Assembly: GCA_963575745.1 (NCBI GenBank)
Contig: CAUYUJ010019861.1
Span: 52,501-75,000 of the forward strand
DNA from: Prorocentrum cordatum
Taxonomy: Eukaryota > Sar > Dinophyceae > Prorocentrales > Prorocentraceae
Length of the DNA: 22,500 bases
Reading direction: 5' to 3'
Both the position numbers and the translations under genes were made by a program. Under the pieces are notes generated by a model. That model had not been told where the DNA came from. It saw only the letters and a program-made list of their open reading frames with translations, and did not search any database. Every line of letters begins with the position of its first letter. Positions within the stretch are counted from its first letter, which is position 1. Shown piece by piece: positions 8,519-16,080 of this stretch.

Positions 8519-9736
8519 CTACAGAGGCCCCTTTTCTGCAGCCCTCGCTGTCATCGCCCGCCCTTTACGCGTCCTCCGACCCTCGCCTGCCAAGCATCTC
8601 CCCGGCCGCATGCATACGTCTTGGGGCGAGGCGAGGGCGATGTCACGGAAGGGAATGGTTTGCCAGGTGTCGGTCAGGCCGCCCCCGTCCTGCGTCACCG
8701 GGGCAGCGCCGCCTCCTGCCACGGCTTCCTCGATTTTCTGCACCTCCTCGGTCGTCCAGTTGTGGGCCTCTGGGTTGACGTGAGAGTCTACGAAGTCCAC
8801 GAGCTTGGAGGCTGTACGGTCGTCCACGAACTCGTCTTCGGTTGCTCCCCTGTAGAACTTGACGGTGGGGAAGCCCTCCACGCCAGCACTCTCGCATTCC
8901 TTCCAGTCCTTGCCCTTCGCCCAGCCTTCCCCGAAGCACTCCTTCTGCGACCACACGACACCGCCGTCTTCGCCGCCATTCGCCTCCCGCCACTGCTGCT
9001 GTGCGTCCTTCCACACGGGCTCAAGGTCCTGGCAGTGCGGGCAATCCTTTGCGTAATACTCCACCACGCGCGCTGTGGCGTCTCCTGGGGCCACCGCTCC
9101 AGTCGTGTCCAACTCGGCCTTCGAAGCATCGGCGGCCACCGCCCCGGTCGTGTCCAGGTCGGCCTTCGGACCCGACAGCTGAGACTGCAGGAAGTCCTGG
9201 ATGCCGTCGACTGACCGCTCGTCCTCGTACTCGACGCCGTGGCCCCTGGCCGAGGGGAAGAACTTGATGGTCGGGAAGGACTCGACGCCCTGCTGCTGGC
9301 ACTCGGCGTAGTCGCGGCCCTTGGCCCAGCCTGGCCCGAAGCACTCCTTCTGCTCCCACGTGACGTCGGCGCCGTCGCCACGATGGCTCGCCGTCCACGC
9401 GTGCTGGGCGTCCCGCCAGACCGGCGCCAGGGACACGCAGTGTGGGCAGTCCTTGGCGTAGTACTCGACCATGTGAGGCCCCGCTGGCTCAGCAGCTGCG
9501 CCCGCGGCCGCGGGCCAGTGCAGCCCGCTGGACAGCGACCCCAGCGCGCCGGCGGCCACCCTCGACACAGAGCCCCATGCACTCAGCAGCGGCGACGGGT
9601 CCAGGAAGGAAACCAGCTCTCTCGCCGCGGGCGAGTGCGCGACCTGGAGGTGCTGGAGGAAGAGGAGGAGGAGGAGGAGGAGGAGGAGGAGGAGGAGGAG
9701 GAGGAGCAGGAGGAGGACCAGCACGTCATGGACCAT
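8519..9736 (-). CDS. Secretory protein with two thioredoxin/PDI-like CPHC domains
   Basis: Likely a thiol-disulfide oxidoreductase of the secretory pathway. The frame is open from an upstream ATG at 9883. I prefer the ATG at 9734-9736 because it directly precedes a signal-peptide-like start (MVHDVLV, 18 leucines, FLQHLQVAHS). Numbered from 9883, domain 1 (about 137-236) has C146-P-H-C149 and a likely cis-Pro P204 (GVESFPTIKFF). Domain 2 (about 272-372) has C281-P-H-C284 and P339 (GVEGFPTVKFY). The Cys-to-Pro distance is 58 residues in both. Both also carry KECFG(x)GWAKG(x)D and a further Cys. The linker repeats LDTTGAVA. Classical PDI uses CGHC; CPHC is the DsbA-type sequence, and the folding partner is unknown. 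No KDEL-type tail is present. The last ~45 residues look unlike the rest, so the true 3' end may lie at an unseen splice site. Stop is TAG. Confidence 0.8.
   Translation of the reverse strand: MVHDVLVLLLLLLLLLLLLLLLLLLFLQHLQVAHSPAARELVSFLDPSPLLSAWGSVSRVAAGALGSLSSGLHWPAAAGAAAEPAGPHMVEYYAKDCPHCVSLAPVWRDAQHAWTASHRGDGADVTWEQKECFGPGWAKGRDYAECQQQGVESFPTIKFFPSARGHGVEYEDERSVDGIQDFLQSQLSGPKADLDTTGAVAADASKAELDTTGAVAPGDATARVVEYYAKDCPHCQDLEPVWKDAQQQWREANGGEDGGVVWSQKECFGEGWAKGKDWKECESAGVEGFPTVKFYRGATEDEFVDDRTASKLVDFVDSHVNPEAHNWTTEEVQKIEEAVAGGGAAPVTQDGGGLTDTWQTIPFRDIALASPQDVCMRPGRCLAGEGRRTRKGRAMTARAAEKGPL
9662..9718 (-). repeat. CTC microsatellite inside the coding sequence
   Basis: On the minus strand it reads as a run of CTC codons with one CTG, encoding 18 leucines (54 bases, 9662-9715) between the codons for VLV and FLQ. 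It forms the hydrophobic core of the predicted signal peptide. Confidence 0.85.
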
Positions 9737-9861
9737 GGCGGCGGCCCGCGCGCGCTGCCGCACTGCCCAAGACGAGGGGTGCTCGCAGGCCGCGCCCTCC
9801 AGCCAGAGTGGCCACGGATGGAAGGCAAGTGGGGCGGGGGAGAGAGGCGGGAAGGAGGAAG

Positions 9862-9976
9862 GTTTTTTGTTCACAAAAGCCAAGCAAGATTCTTGAGTTC
9901 AAGAAAGGCTTGTGTTGAGAGTCAAACACTAGTTTTTTACACTCAAAAAACCAAACTATTTTTGGAACCCAAAAAG
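9862..9976. repeat. AT-rich ~22-24 bp repeat, diverged relative of 3117-3250
   Basis: Units resemble GAGTCAAACACTAGTTTTTT and CTCAAAAAACCAAACTATTT, echoing the TTCAAAAAACTGGTTCTTGA words at 3117-3250. It lies about 130 bases upstream of the preferred start of the minus-strand gene, where a promoter or 5' untranslated region could be. A regulatory role is not shown. Confidence 0.5.
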
Positions 9977-10029
9977 CCAGACAACAGGGGGCGACGGGGA
10001 GGATGCGCAGGAGCAGAGGCAGCAGGGAG

Positions 10030-10188
10030 GCAGCGCGACCTTTGGTGCGCGACTCTCGGGAGGCGCGAGGGTGCCAAACCCGAGCGCAGAAGCCGCTGCT
10101 ACCCTATCGCATTCAGCCATCTTGGGACCCCGGGGAGCCCGCACCAGAGGCCACTCTGGCTAAAGGTCGTTCTTACGTGTAGCCAAGA
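10030..10188. repeat. Diverged copy of the 12150-12334 inverted-repeat element
   Basis: It aligns without large gaps to 12185-12334: CGAGGGTGCCAAACCCGAGC versus CGAGGGGGCAAAACACAAAC, then GCTGCTACCCTATCGCA versus ACGCTACTATCGCAGCG, then CACCAGAGGCCACTCTGGC versus CGCCAGAGGTCACTCTGGC. It ends TTCTTACGTGTAG versus CTCTTACGCGTAG. The CCAGAG/CTCTGG hairpin is conserved. The left terminal arm is not recognisable. Confidence 0.6.
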
Positions 10189-10196
10189 GGAGCAGA

Positions 10197-10372
10197 AGAG
10201 GGGAGACCGACAGGTACCGATACCGAAACCTCCCGGACCTCTCCCAGGGTGCGTTCTGACCAGAGTTCCGAGGCGAAGCCACCAGCGGTGGCGACGAGGA
10301 CCTCCCCGGATGCCCCAGAAAGGCCAAAACGGGGCAAGGGTAGCTGTTCGTGTACCTTCTCCTCCGAGAAGA
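10197..10372. repeat. ~170 bp dispersed repeat, copy C
   Basis: The left end is AGAGGGGAGACCGACAGGTA then CCGATACC. The middle block TGCGTTCTGACCAGAGTTCC...AGCGGTGGCGACGAGGACC matches copies A and B. The right end on the minus strand reads GGAGGAGAAGGTACACG. The copy starts only about ten bases after the neighbouring inverted-repeat relative ends. Confidence 0.7.
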
Positions 10373-10474
10373 GGGGAGGAGCCGCGAAGCGGACGAGGAC
10401 CTCCCAGGAGGCCCCCCAAAAGGAACAAAACGAAACGAGGGTAGCGGTACGGATACCTTTCCCTCCTCTGAGAG
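10371..10474. repeat. ~170 bp dispersed repeat, truncated copy D
   Basis: It holds only the right two-thirds of the family: GCGGACGAGGACCTCCCAGG, CAAAACGAAACGAGGGTAGC and the end TCCCTCCTCTGAG. Its right terminus on the minus strand (AGAGGAGGGAAAGGTATCCG then TACCGCTACCCTC) is the clearest inverted match to the left end of copy B. It directly abuts copy C. Confidence 0.65.
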
Positions 10475-10486
10475 CAGGGGGAGGGC

Positions 10487-10628
10487 GCACGTGGAGGAGG
10501 AGAAGGGGGAGCCTGCGTGGAGGAGCAGAGGAGGGGGAGGAGCCCACGTGGAGGGGGAGGAGCACACGTGGAGGAGCAGAAGAGGGGGGGGAGCCCACGT
10601 GGAGGAGCATGGGGAGCACGCGGAGGAA
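10487..10628. repeat. Degenerate array of CACGTGGAGGAGC words
   Basis: About six irregular units of ~20-30 bp, each with (C)CACGTGGAGG or CTGCGTGGAGG followed by purine-rich GAGCAGAGGAG sequence. The CACGTG core is palindromic. The array joins the dispersed repeats on its left to the GC-rich module on its right. Confidence 0.55.
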
Positions 10629-10629
10629 C

Positions 10630-10763
10630 GAGCGAGCCGCGGGGAGCGCAGCCGGCAGGGCCGCGCGGGGCCCTGGCGAGAGGAAAGCGCAGGGGGCGCC
10701 GGGGAGCGGGGCCCGGAGTCGGCGGCGCCCTCTGGCTGCTGGACGTCGCCCTCCGCGGGGTCC
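10630..10763. repeat. GC-rich ~135 bp module, copy 1
   Basis: It matches 11117-11254 in the same order: AGCGAGCCGCGGGGAGCGCA versus AGCGAGCAGCCGCGGCAAGC, then CCGGCAGGGCCG versus CTGGCAGGGCCG, then GCGCCCTCTGGC, then GACGTCGCC versus GAGGTCGCC. Each copy has a CTC or GAG tract on one side. Confidence 0.6.
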
Positions 10764-10779
10764 CTCCTCCTTCTCCTCC

Positions 10780-10914
10780 ACCTCCTCCTCCTCCTCCTCC
10801 TCCTCCTCCTCCTCCTCCTCCTCCTCCTCCTCCTCCTCCTCCTCCTCCTCCTCCTCCTCCTCCTCCTCCTCCTCCTCCTCCTCCTCCTCCTCCTCCTCCT
10901 CCTCCTCCTCCTCC
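10780..10914. repeat. Uninterrupted CTC/GAG microsatellite, ~45 units
   Basis: About 135 bases of perfect CTC triplets, far purer than the 7283-7775 tract, so it is probably young. All three frames are open on each strand (Leu, Ser or Pro on plus; Glu, Arg or Gly on minus). This inflates apparent open frames across 10100-11700. Confidence 0.95.
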
Positions 10915-11052
10915 TACCCCTTGCCATCGCTCGGACGTCATGGCCAGTGCATGTCTGCTCGGTTTCGTGCGTGTTTTTTTTTGCCAGAGGATCTAGGATG
11001 CTCCTCGACGGTCCTCGCAGAGATGAAATGCATACGTCCGAGGGAGACCAGG

Positions 11053-11116
11053 GAGGAGGAGGGGGAGGAGGAGGCGGAGGAGGAGGCGGAGGAGGAGGAG
11101 GAGGAGGAGGAGGAGG
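11053..11116. repeat. GAG/GGC trinucleotide tract
   Basis: A run of GAG triplets with GCG interruptions, in orientation opposite to the CTC tract at 10780. It ends against copy 2 of the GC-rich module. Confidence 0.8.
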
Positions 11117-11254
11117 AGCGAGCAGCCGCGGCAAGCGCAGCTGGCAGGGCCGGGCGGCTCCAGAGAGAGGAGAGCTGGGCGCCAGGAGCGAGGCCCGCAG
11201 CCGCGGGGGAGCAGCGCCCTCTGGCGCCACTGGAGGTCGCCATCCACAAGGTCC
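11117..11254. repeat. GC-rich ~135 bp module, copy 2
   Basis: Direct-repeat partner of 10630-10763. The best-kept words are the GCAGGGCCG segment and GCGCCCTCTGGC. Sequence to the right (11255-11380) has no counterpart at the first copy. Confidence 0.6.
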
Positions 11255-11385
11255 GCCCACCTAAGACGAAGCCAGGACAGGATGAATTCGGGGGATGGAT
11301 CGAGAGTCTCGAACATCTGGCGGCTCTGAATGGACATCTCGGGCGCTGCGGCCTCCACAGAGCGTTCCGGAGCGCTCCGAGTGCG

Positions 11386-11403
11386 TTCCGGAACGTTCTG
11401 GAA
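11386..11403. promoter_or_regulatory. Heat-shock-element-like motif
   Basis: TTCCGGAACGTTCTGGAA reads as four alternating nTTCn/nGAAn blocks at exact 5-base spacing. A weaker group, TTC-cg-GAG-cg-CTC, lies at 11365-11377. The pattern fits the eukaryotic heat-shock factor site, but no gene is recognised close by on either strand. It could also be a chance product of GTTCCGGAAC palindromes. Confidence 0.3.
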
Positions 11404-11404
11404 C

Positions 11405-11718
11405 GGATTTATCCTCGTCCTGGCCCCGTCCGACTCCCCCTCCCCCGCAGGCGTGCCTCTCCTGGGCGCGGGCTCCCGCTTGCTGGCCAGCAGTCCCCAT
11501 GGCCAGCGCAACTCGGGCACGGGGGGCATGGGCAAAATCTTCACGCCCGCGTCCCGCGTATGCTGGCCGGACGTCGACAGCCCACAAGAATCACAACCGT
11601 GCTCGCGCACCGATTTCGCGCGGTCAGCACCACCTCCTCACTCATCGGCAGGTCTTTTGACGAAACCAATGGTTTCCTGCGGTAGCGGGCAGCCTTTCCT
11701 GTCTTCAGTTTAGAGTAA
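11405..11718. other. Intergenic, no recognised gene
   Basis: Mixed GC-rich sequence with open frames on both strands that resemble no protein family. The bases AGTAA at 11714-11718 form the left candidate target duplication of the next element. Confidence 0.4.
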
Positions 11719-11908
11719 TGAGTATCGCTTAACCGATCCCCATCCCCAGCAGCGTGGCCCGGGCCCCACTGGCCGATTTACCCCCCTAGATGGGGATACA
11801 GGCCGTTCCCTTCGGGTTTCGAGGGGTGTGTCCCCAACTGGGGCGGTAATTTGGTGGGGGTCTCGAAGGGGATGGGGATGTGGATGGGGATCGGTTAAAG
11901 GATACCGA
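11719..11908. mobile_element. 190 bp foldback (MITE-like) element
   Basis: The left end TGAGTATCGCTTAACCGATC (continuing CCCATCC) and the right end read on the minus strand, TCGGTATCCTTTAACCGATC (continuing CCCATCC), match at 23 of 27 positions, including 17 perfect bases (11729-11745 against 11882-11898). The inverted similarity continues inward at lower identity (GATTTACCCCCCTAGATGGG against AAATTACCGCCCCAGTTGGG), so most of the element can fold into one hairpin with its loop near 11812. AGTAA flanks it on both sides (11714-11718 and 11909-11913), consistent with a 5 bp target duplication. It encodes no protein, so any mobility would depend on a transposase supplied elsewhere. Confidence 0.7.
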
Positions 11909-12149
11909 AGTAAGGCTGATGACATTCGCCTGGTGCGTGAGCACCACCCCCGCACGGGCAGCGCATCTTGACGACCGTCTGCGCGGGTCGACCGCCCGCG
12001 CGGGGCCCGGGACAGGTCCTCGCAACCAGGCGTGTCTTAGTCGCTGCGCCCCTGCGTCGCTGCCGGCCACTCTGCGGGAGGCAGCTGCGGCTGCATGTTC
12101 AATCATATCCATGTATATAGATTGGAAAGGGCGGCATGATGCAACATGT

Positions 12150-12334
12150 TCGGCTACACGCAAGAGTGAGCCAGGGTAAGAGTGATCCTTCTGTGCGCGT
12201 TTCTTAGGGGCCACGAGGGGGCAAAACACAAACGCGCAAGACGCTACTATCGCAGCGCGTTCGGCGATCGGGGGGCCCTCAGGGGCCCGCGCCAGAGGTC
12301 ACTCTGGCGAAGGCTCACTCTTACGCGTAGTCGA
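12150..12334. mobile_element. 185 bp inverted-repeat (MITE-like) element
   Basis: The left arm CTACACGCAAGAGTGAGCC (12154-12172) pairs with the right arm GGCTCACTCTTACGCGTAG (12312-12330) at 17 of 19 positions. The match extends outward through TCG to give ends at 12150 and 12334. A second hairpin, GCCAGAG-GTCA-CTCTGGC, lies at 12291-12308 and is kept in the relative at 10030-10188. No clear target duplication is visible. It has no coding capacity of its own. Confidence 0.65.
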
Positions 12335-12969
12335 CTCGTGGAAAGGGTGGCGCAGCATCTTCGGACGCGAACATGGGCGCCAAGGACACCGTCCCCCTCC
12401 GTCCAGGAGCAAGGAGAAGCGAGACACCACGACCACCACCAGCGCGAGGCGCCAGTGAGAGGGTCATCCTGGTGGTGTGCCCCCCTCCCCCCCCCTTCTC
12501 CCGCTCGAGACATCCCCTCACCCAAACTCGAGGCAACGTCGAGGACCCCGTTTCTGGAGGTCGCACCCCTGGTGGCGTTGTGGTGGTGTTGCCTCTTTTT
12601 CCTCCGACTCGCTCTCCTTCCGCCCGCGGCGTCCCTGGGTAGCCGCAGGAGGGCCGGGGCCCAGCGCACCGCCCGCGCCACGGGGCCCCCGACGGCCCTA
12701 CTTGCCGGCGAGCACCAGCGGAACCGGCCCAGAGCCAGATGTGCCAGGCGGGGCGCGAATGGAGGCTTTGAGCTTCCACTGCGGGGAGCCAAGCGCCGCA
12801 GGAAGACTCGGAGGCCGCCGGATGAGCCAAAGGCTTGCCAGAGGCCCCGCACGCTGCGCGGCGGGTCCCCAGCTGCAGCCCGAGGGCCCTTGGCCAGGCC
12901 ACCCAGGCCACGCGGCGTGAGCGAACAGGTGCCCCTTGAGGAGGGACGACAGAAGGGGACCCGCTCCGC
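12335..12969. other. Intergenic, no recognised gene
   Basis: GC-rich sequence with long open frames on both strands (for example minus 12247-13200 and plus 12182-13363). Their translations are Arg/Pro/Gly/Ser-rich and have no motif. I do not call a gene. Confidence 0.4.
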
Positions 12970-13052
12970 GGAAGGAGGGGGAGGGGGAGAAGGAAAAGGA
13001 GAAGGAGAAGGAAAAGGAGGAGGAAGAGGAGGAGGAGGAGAAGGAGGAGGAG
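12970..13052. repeat. Purine tract of GGA/GAA triplets
   Basis: About 80 bases of almost pure purine (GGAGGGGGAGAAGGAAAAGG type), ending at TTTTAAAC. It may adopt triplex-type structure, which is an inference from composition only. Confidence 0.75.
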
Positions 13053-13299
13053 TTTTAAACACGCGTGCTCTCGCGGCACCCCGCGCAGGCGACTCGCCCG
13101 AGGCGGGGTGGGCCAGCGGCCTCATCGCACGGCTTCCTTGCTGCCACCTCTCTGCTGACTCCTTGAGTCTCCCCTCGAGCGGCGGCAGTCTGATGAACAT
13201 GCTGCCACCGAGCGCTCAGAGCCCGAGGAGCAGCCTGATGGACGGCAACTGCCGCTCCTCGGCTCTGCGCTGGTCCAGGGACCGCGCAGGGCTGTGGCC

Positions 13300-14289
13300 T
13301 AACCCCTCGCCACGCTGGAGTCCTCTGCGGCCTACCCCCTCGCCGCGCAGGGGTCCTGAGTAGCCTAACCCCTCGCCGCGCTGGGGCATGCTGCGGTCTG
13401 ACCCCTCACAACGCCGGGGTCCTCCGTGGCCTAACCCCTCGCCACGCGGGGGCCTGCTGCGGTCTAACCCCTCACCGCGCTGGGGTCCGCCGTGGCCAAA
13501 CCCCTCGCCACGCTGGGGGTCGGCGCGGTATAACCCCTCACCGCGCTGGGGGCCATCGTGGCCAAACCCCTCGCCGCGCTGGGGGCTCCTGCGGTCTAAC
13601 CCCTCACCGCGCCGGGGTGTTCCGTGGCCTAACCCCTCGCCACGCGGGGGCCTGCTGCGGCCTAACCCCTCACCGCGCTGGGGTCCTCTGTGGCCTAACC
13701 CCTCGCCGCGCGGGGGCCTGCTGCGGTCTAACCCCTCACCGCGCTGGGGTCCTCCGTGGCCTAACCCCTCGCCACGCCGGGGGTCTGCGCGGTCTAACCC
13801 CTCACCGCGCCGGGGACCTTCGTGGCCTAACCCCTCGCCGCGCTGGGGGCCCCTGCGGTCTAACCCCTCACCGCGCCGGGGTGCTCCGTGGCCCAACCCC
13901 TCGCCACGCAGGGGCCTGCTGCGGTCTAACCCCTCACCGCGCTGGGGTCCTCCATGGCCTAACCCCTCGCCGCGCTGTGGCCCTCTGCGGCCTGCCGCCT
14001 CGCCGCGCTGGGGCCCTGAGTGGCCTAGCCCCTCACCACGCTGGGGCCTGCTGCGGTCTAACCCTTCTCCGCGCCGGGGTGCTCCGTGGCCTGGCCCCTC
14101 GCAGCGCTGGGGCCTGCTGCGGTCTAATCCCTCGCCGCGCTGGGGTCTGCCGTGGCCTAACCCCTAGCCGCGCTGGGGGTCGGGGCGGTCTCACCCCTCA
14201 CCGCGCTGGGGTGTTCCGTGGCCTATCCCCTCACCACGCTGGGGGCCGCTGCGGCCTAACCCCTCGCCGCGCTGGGGTGATGGGCCTCC
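13300..14289. repeat. Minisatellite, 30 units of 33 bp
   Basis: Thirty consecutive 33 bp units with no insertion or deletion, of the form TAACCCCTCGCCGCGCTGGG then GTCCTCCGTGGCC. Two unit types tend to alternate (CTCACCGCG...CCGTGGCC and CTCGCCACG...CTGCGGTC), giving a 66 bp higher-order repeat. Each unit encodes 11 residues on either strand (for example SNPSPRWGPPW on plus, GLGHGGPQRGE on minus). On the minus strand the array is in frame with the end of the neighbouring retroelement. A C-to-A change in unit 27 creates CTAG, a stop on both strands, and unit 28 adds TGA on the minus strand. I recognise no protein family. Confidence 0.95.
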
Positions 14290-14604
14290 TTCTTGTTCAG
14301 CTGTTGGCGTGACCACTCCGAGGAGCTGTTCTGCCATGGCCCTGCGTCGAGCTGCCTCACTTGGGCCCTGCTGCTGGATCCTCCTGCGCTCCGTTCCACT
14401 GTTGAGCCAGGCCATGCGGCTGATGTCTTCTGCCGCTCTGCGCTGGCTGTGTTGTCTGCTGGGCCCTGGGGTGTCACTGAAAAGCCGCTGGCATGGACTA
14501 GTCTGGAGCACCCTCAGCAAGTGGGATACGCGCGCCGCGCTCCACGCCTGCCAGCCCCGCTCGCCTGCTTGTTGGGTCCAGCCTCCTGCCAGCGATTGCA
14601 TGAG
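14290..14604 (-). other. Frame continuation beyond the retroelement TAG
   Basis: After TAG 14605-14607 the same minus-strand frame restarts two codons on (CTC ATG) and stays open as MQSLAGGWTQQAGERG...SEAARRRAMAEQLLGVVTP into the 33 bp array, where it ends at TGA 14191. The peptide looks like normal-composition coding sequence, so it may be the retroelement's true C-terminus cut off by a nonsense change. It could equally be a 3' untranslated region that happens to be open. Confidence 0.35.
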
Positions 14605-16080
14605 CTAATCCAGGCGGTTTCTCTCAAGCCAGGCCAGCTCTTGCGCAGGGTCTTGGTCTTCGTCTCCTCGTTGCTGGCGGGGTCGCGGGTTCTGCATGCC
14701 TGCGTCCGTGGCCTCCCGCACGTACTTCATCAGGTCGGGCCCTGTCGGCTTGGCGATCCACGGCATCCCCTGAACGGTTGCACTGGCCTGGACGCAGGAT
14801 GTGGCACCGTTGAGCTGGTCTGGAGTCTCAATGGTGTCCATGCCGTGGTCACTGCCATTACCTTCCAGCTCTGGCACCTCACTGTCTGGTTGCGTGGAGC
14901 TGTCGTCCAGGTACTCAGGGGTCCACGCTCTGTAGTCCTCCGCCGTGCTGGGCAGTGGCCTGCGCTCACTGCTGGGGATGCTGTGGGCGGGGTGGGGATG
15001 TTCATCCGCCTGCCCTGGAAGGCATCCATGTGTACCCTTGTCGCCTGCTGTCTGGAGCCGTGCGGGAGGGCGAGCATGTGTGTCATGAGCCTTCTTCGCG
15101 TCCTGTGGGTGTTCCTCCAGATGTCCTCGCAGAGGACGATGATCTGCTGGATCTCCCTTGACGTGGCGTCATGGACGCCCGTCCTTCCTCCAGCGTTGGT
15201 GACGGCGAGCAAGTACGGGACACTGTGCTCCATCCAGTCGTCCTTGTCCTCCCACACCCCCTGGCCCACCATGTTCATCCACTGCTCCGAGTAGCCCTCC
15301 ATGTGGTCCACTAGCCGCCAGCTGGCCTGGGCTACTGAGTGGGGATGCCTTGGAGGTTGTAGCTGAGCTGGCTGCGGTGTCTCTGCTTCCGAGCTTTCTC
15401 CGTCCAGGTCGATCACCTCTGTGCTGCTCGCCCCTGGGTTGAAGCCCGCTGCCGTGACCTCCACCAGTGGCGCGGCTGCGGCTTGGCCCTCTTCCTGCTT
15501 TGCTTTTCGCGGCAGCCTCCCCTTCTGCAAGTCCGCGATGACCCTGCGGCCTGCTGTAGTGGGCGGGGCACATGGCTTGGCCAGCTTGCGCGCGACAGCT
15601 GCAACAATTCGGCTCTTGTGGTTCCCAAGGTAGCTGGTGGCCCCCCACTTCTCGCACAAGAGCCAACCCTGCGTGAACTGCCTCTTGTGGGTGTCATGGA
15701 CGACCTCCGTGCCGATCTGCACAACCTTGAATTCGAGCCTCACGTTCTCGTGCTGGTCCAAGTGGCTGCTTTCTCTTCCCTGGCACTCTCCCGCCTCGGC
15801 TAGCCAGGTTCGTGCACTTTGCCCTTTGGCGGGGCCGCTTCTGCATGTCGCACGCCACCATCTCGGGTGTAGTTTGCGCAAGTCATGGCCGAACTGTTCT
15901 GCCTTCTCCCGTGCTGTCTGTGGCCTTTTGCGCTTAGCCTTTGGACGCTGAGCCACCTTGTTAGGATCCTCAACCGTCACCGCCATGCTGATGCCCAGCA
16001 GCCTGTTCTGGGCCGCCACCGTGATCTGGTCCCTGTTCTGCTGCTGTGCGATTATGGCTGGGTCCAACGCTCCATGCTCA
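14605..16080 (-). pseudogene. Retroelement C-terminal region
   Basis: It follows RNase H in frame (ASWGAEHGALDPAIIAQQQN), with a Lys/Arg-rich part (RPKAKRKRPQTAREKAEQFG). A compact segment follows, QGWLLCEKWGATSYL then LAKPCAPPTTAGRRVIADLQ. I remember similar elements having C-x2-C-G here; this copy has Cys-Glu-Lys-Trp-Gly, so one putative metal-binding Cys may be lost. Then comes an acidic, Ser-rich patch (STEVIDLDGESSEAETPQPA) and a helical region (MEGYSEQWMNMVGQGVWEDK). Around 14990 the frame shifts to one ending LERNRLD-TAG at 14605. The function of this region is unknown. Confidence 0.6.

Noticed and set aside
8278-8783. Plus-strand open frames opposite the end of the oxidoreductase gene
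   Set aside because: The right part is antisense to the real gene, and the left part has no motif or protein-like composition.
10249-11685. Plus-strand 478-codon open frame with a long Ser run
   Set aside because: The frame is held open by the 45-unit CTC tract and adjoining repeats. The flanks are dispersed repeats found elsewhere in the window.
12247-13200. Minus-strand 317-codon open frame
   Set aside because: The translation is Arg/Pro/Ser-rich, crosses the purine tract and the 12150-12334 element, and has no recognisable domain.
13300-14289. CRISPR array
   Set aside because: The 33 bp units abut with no spacers, there are no cas genes, and the context is eukaryotic.
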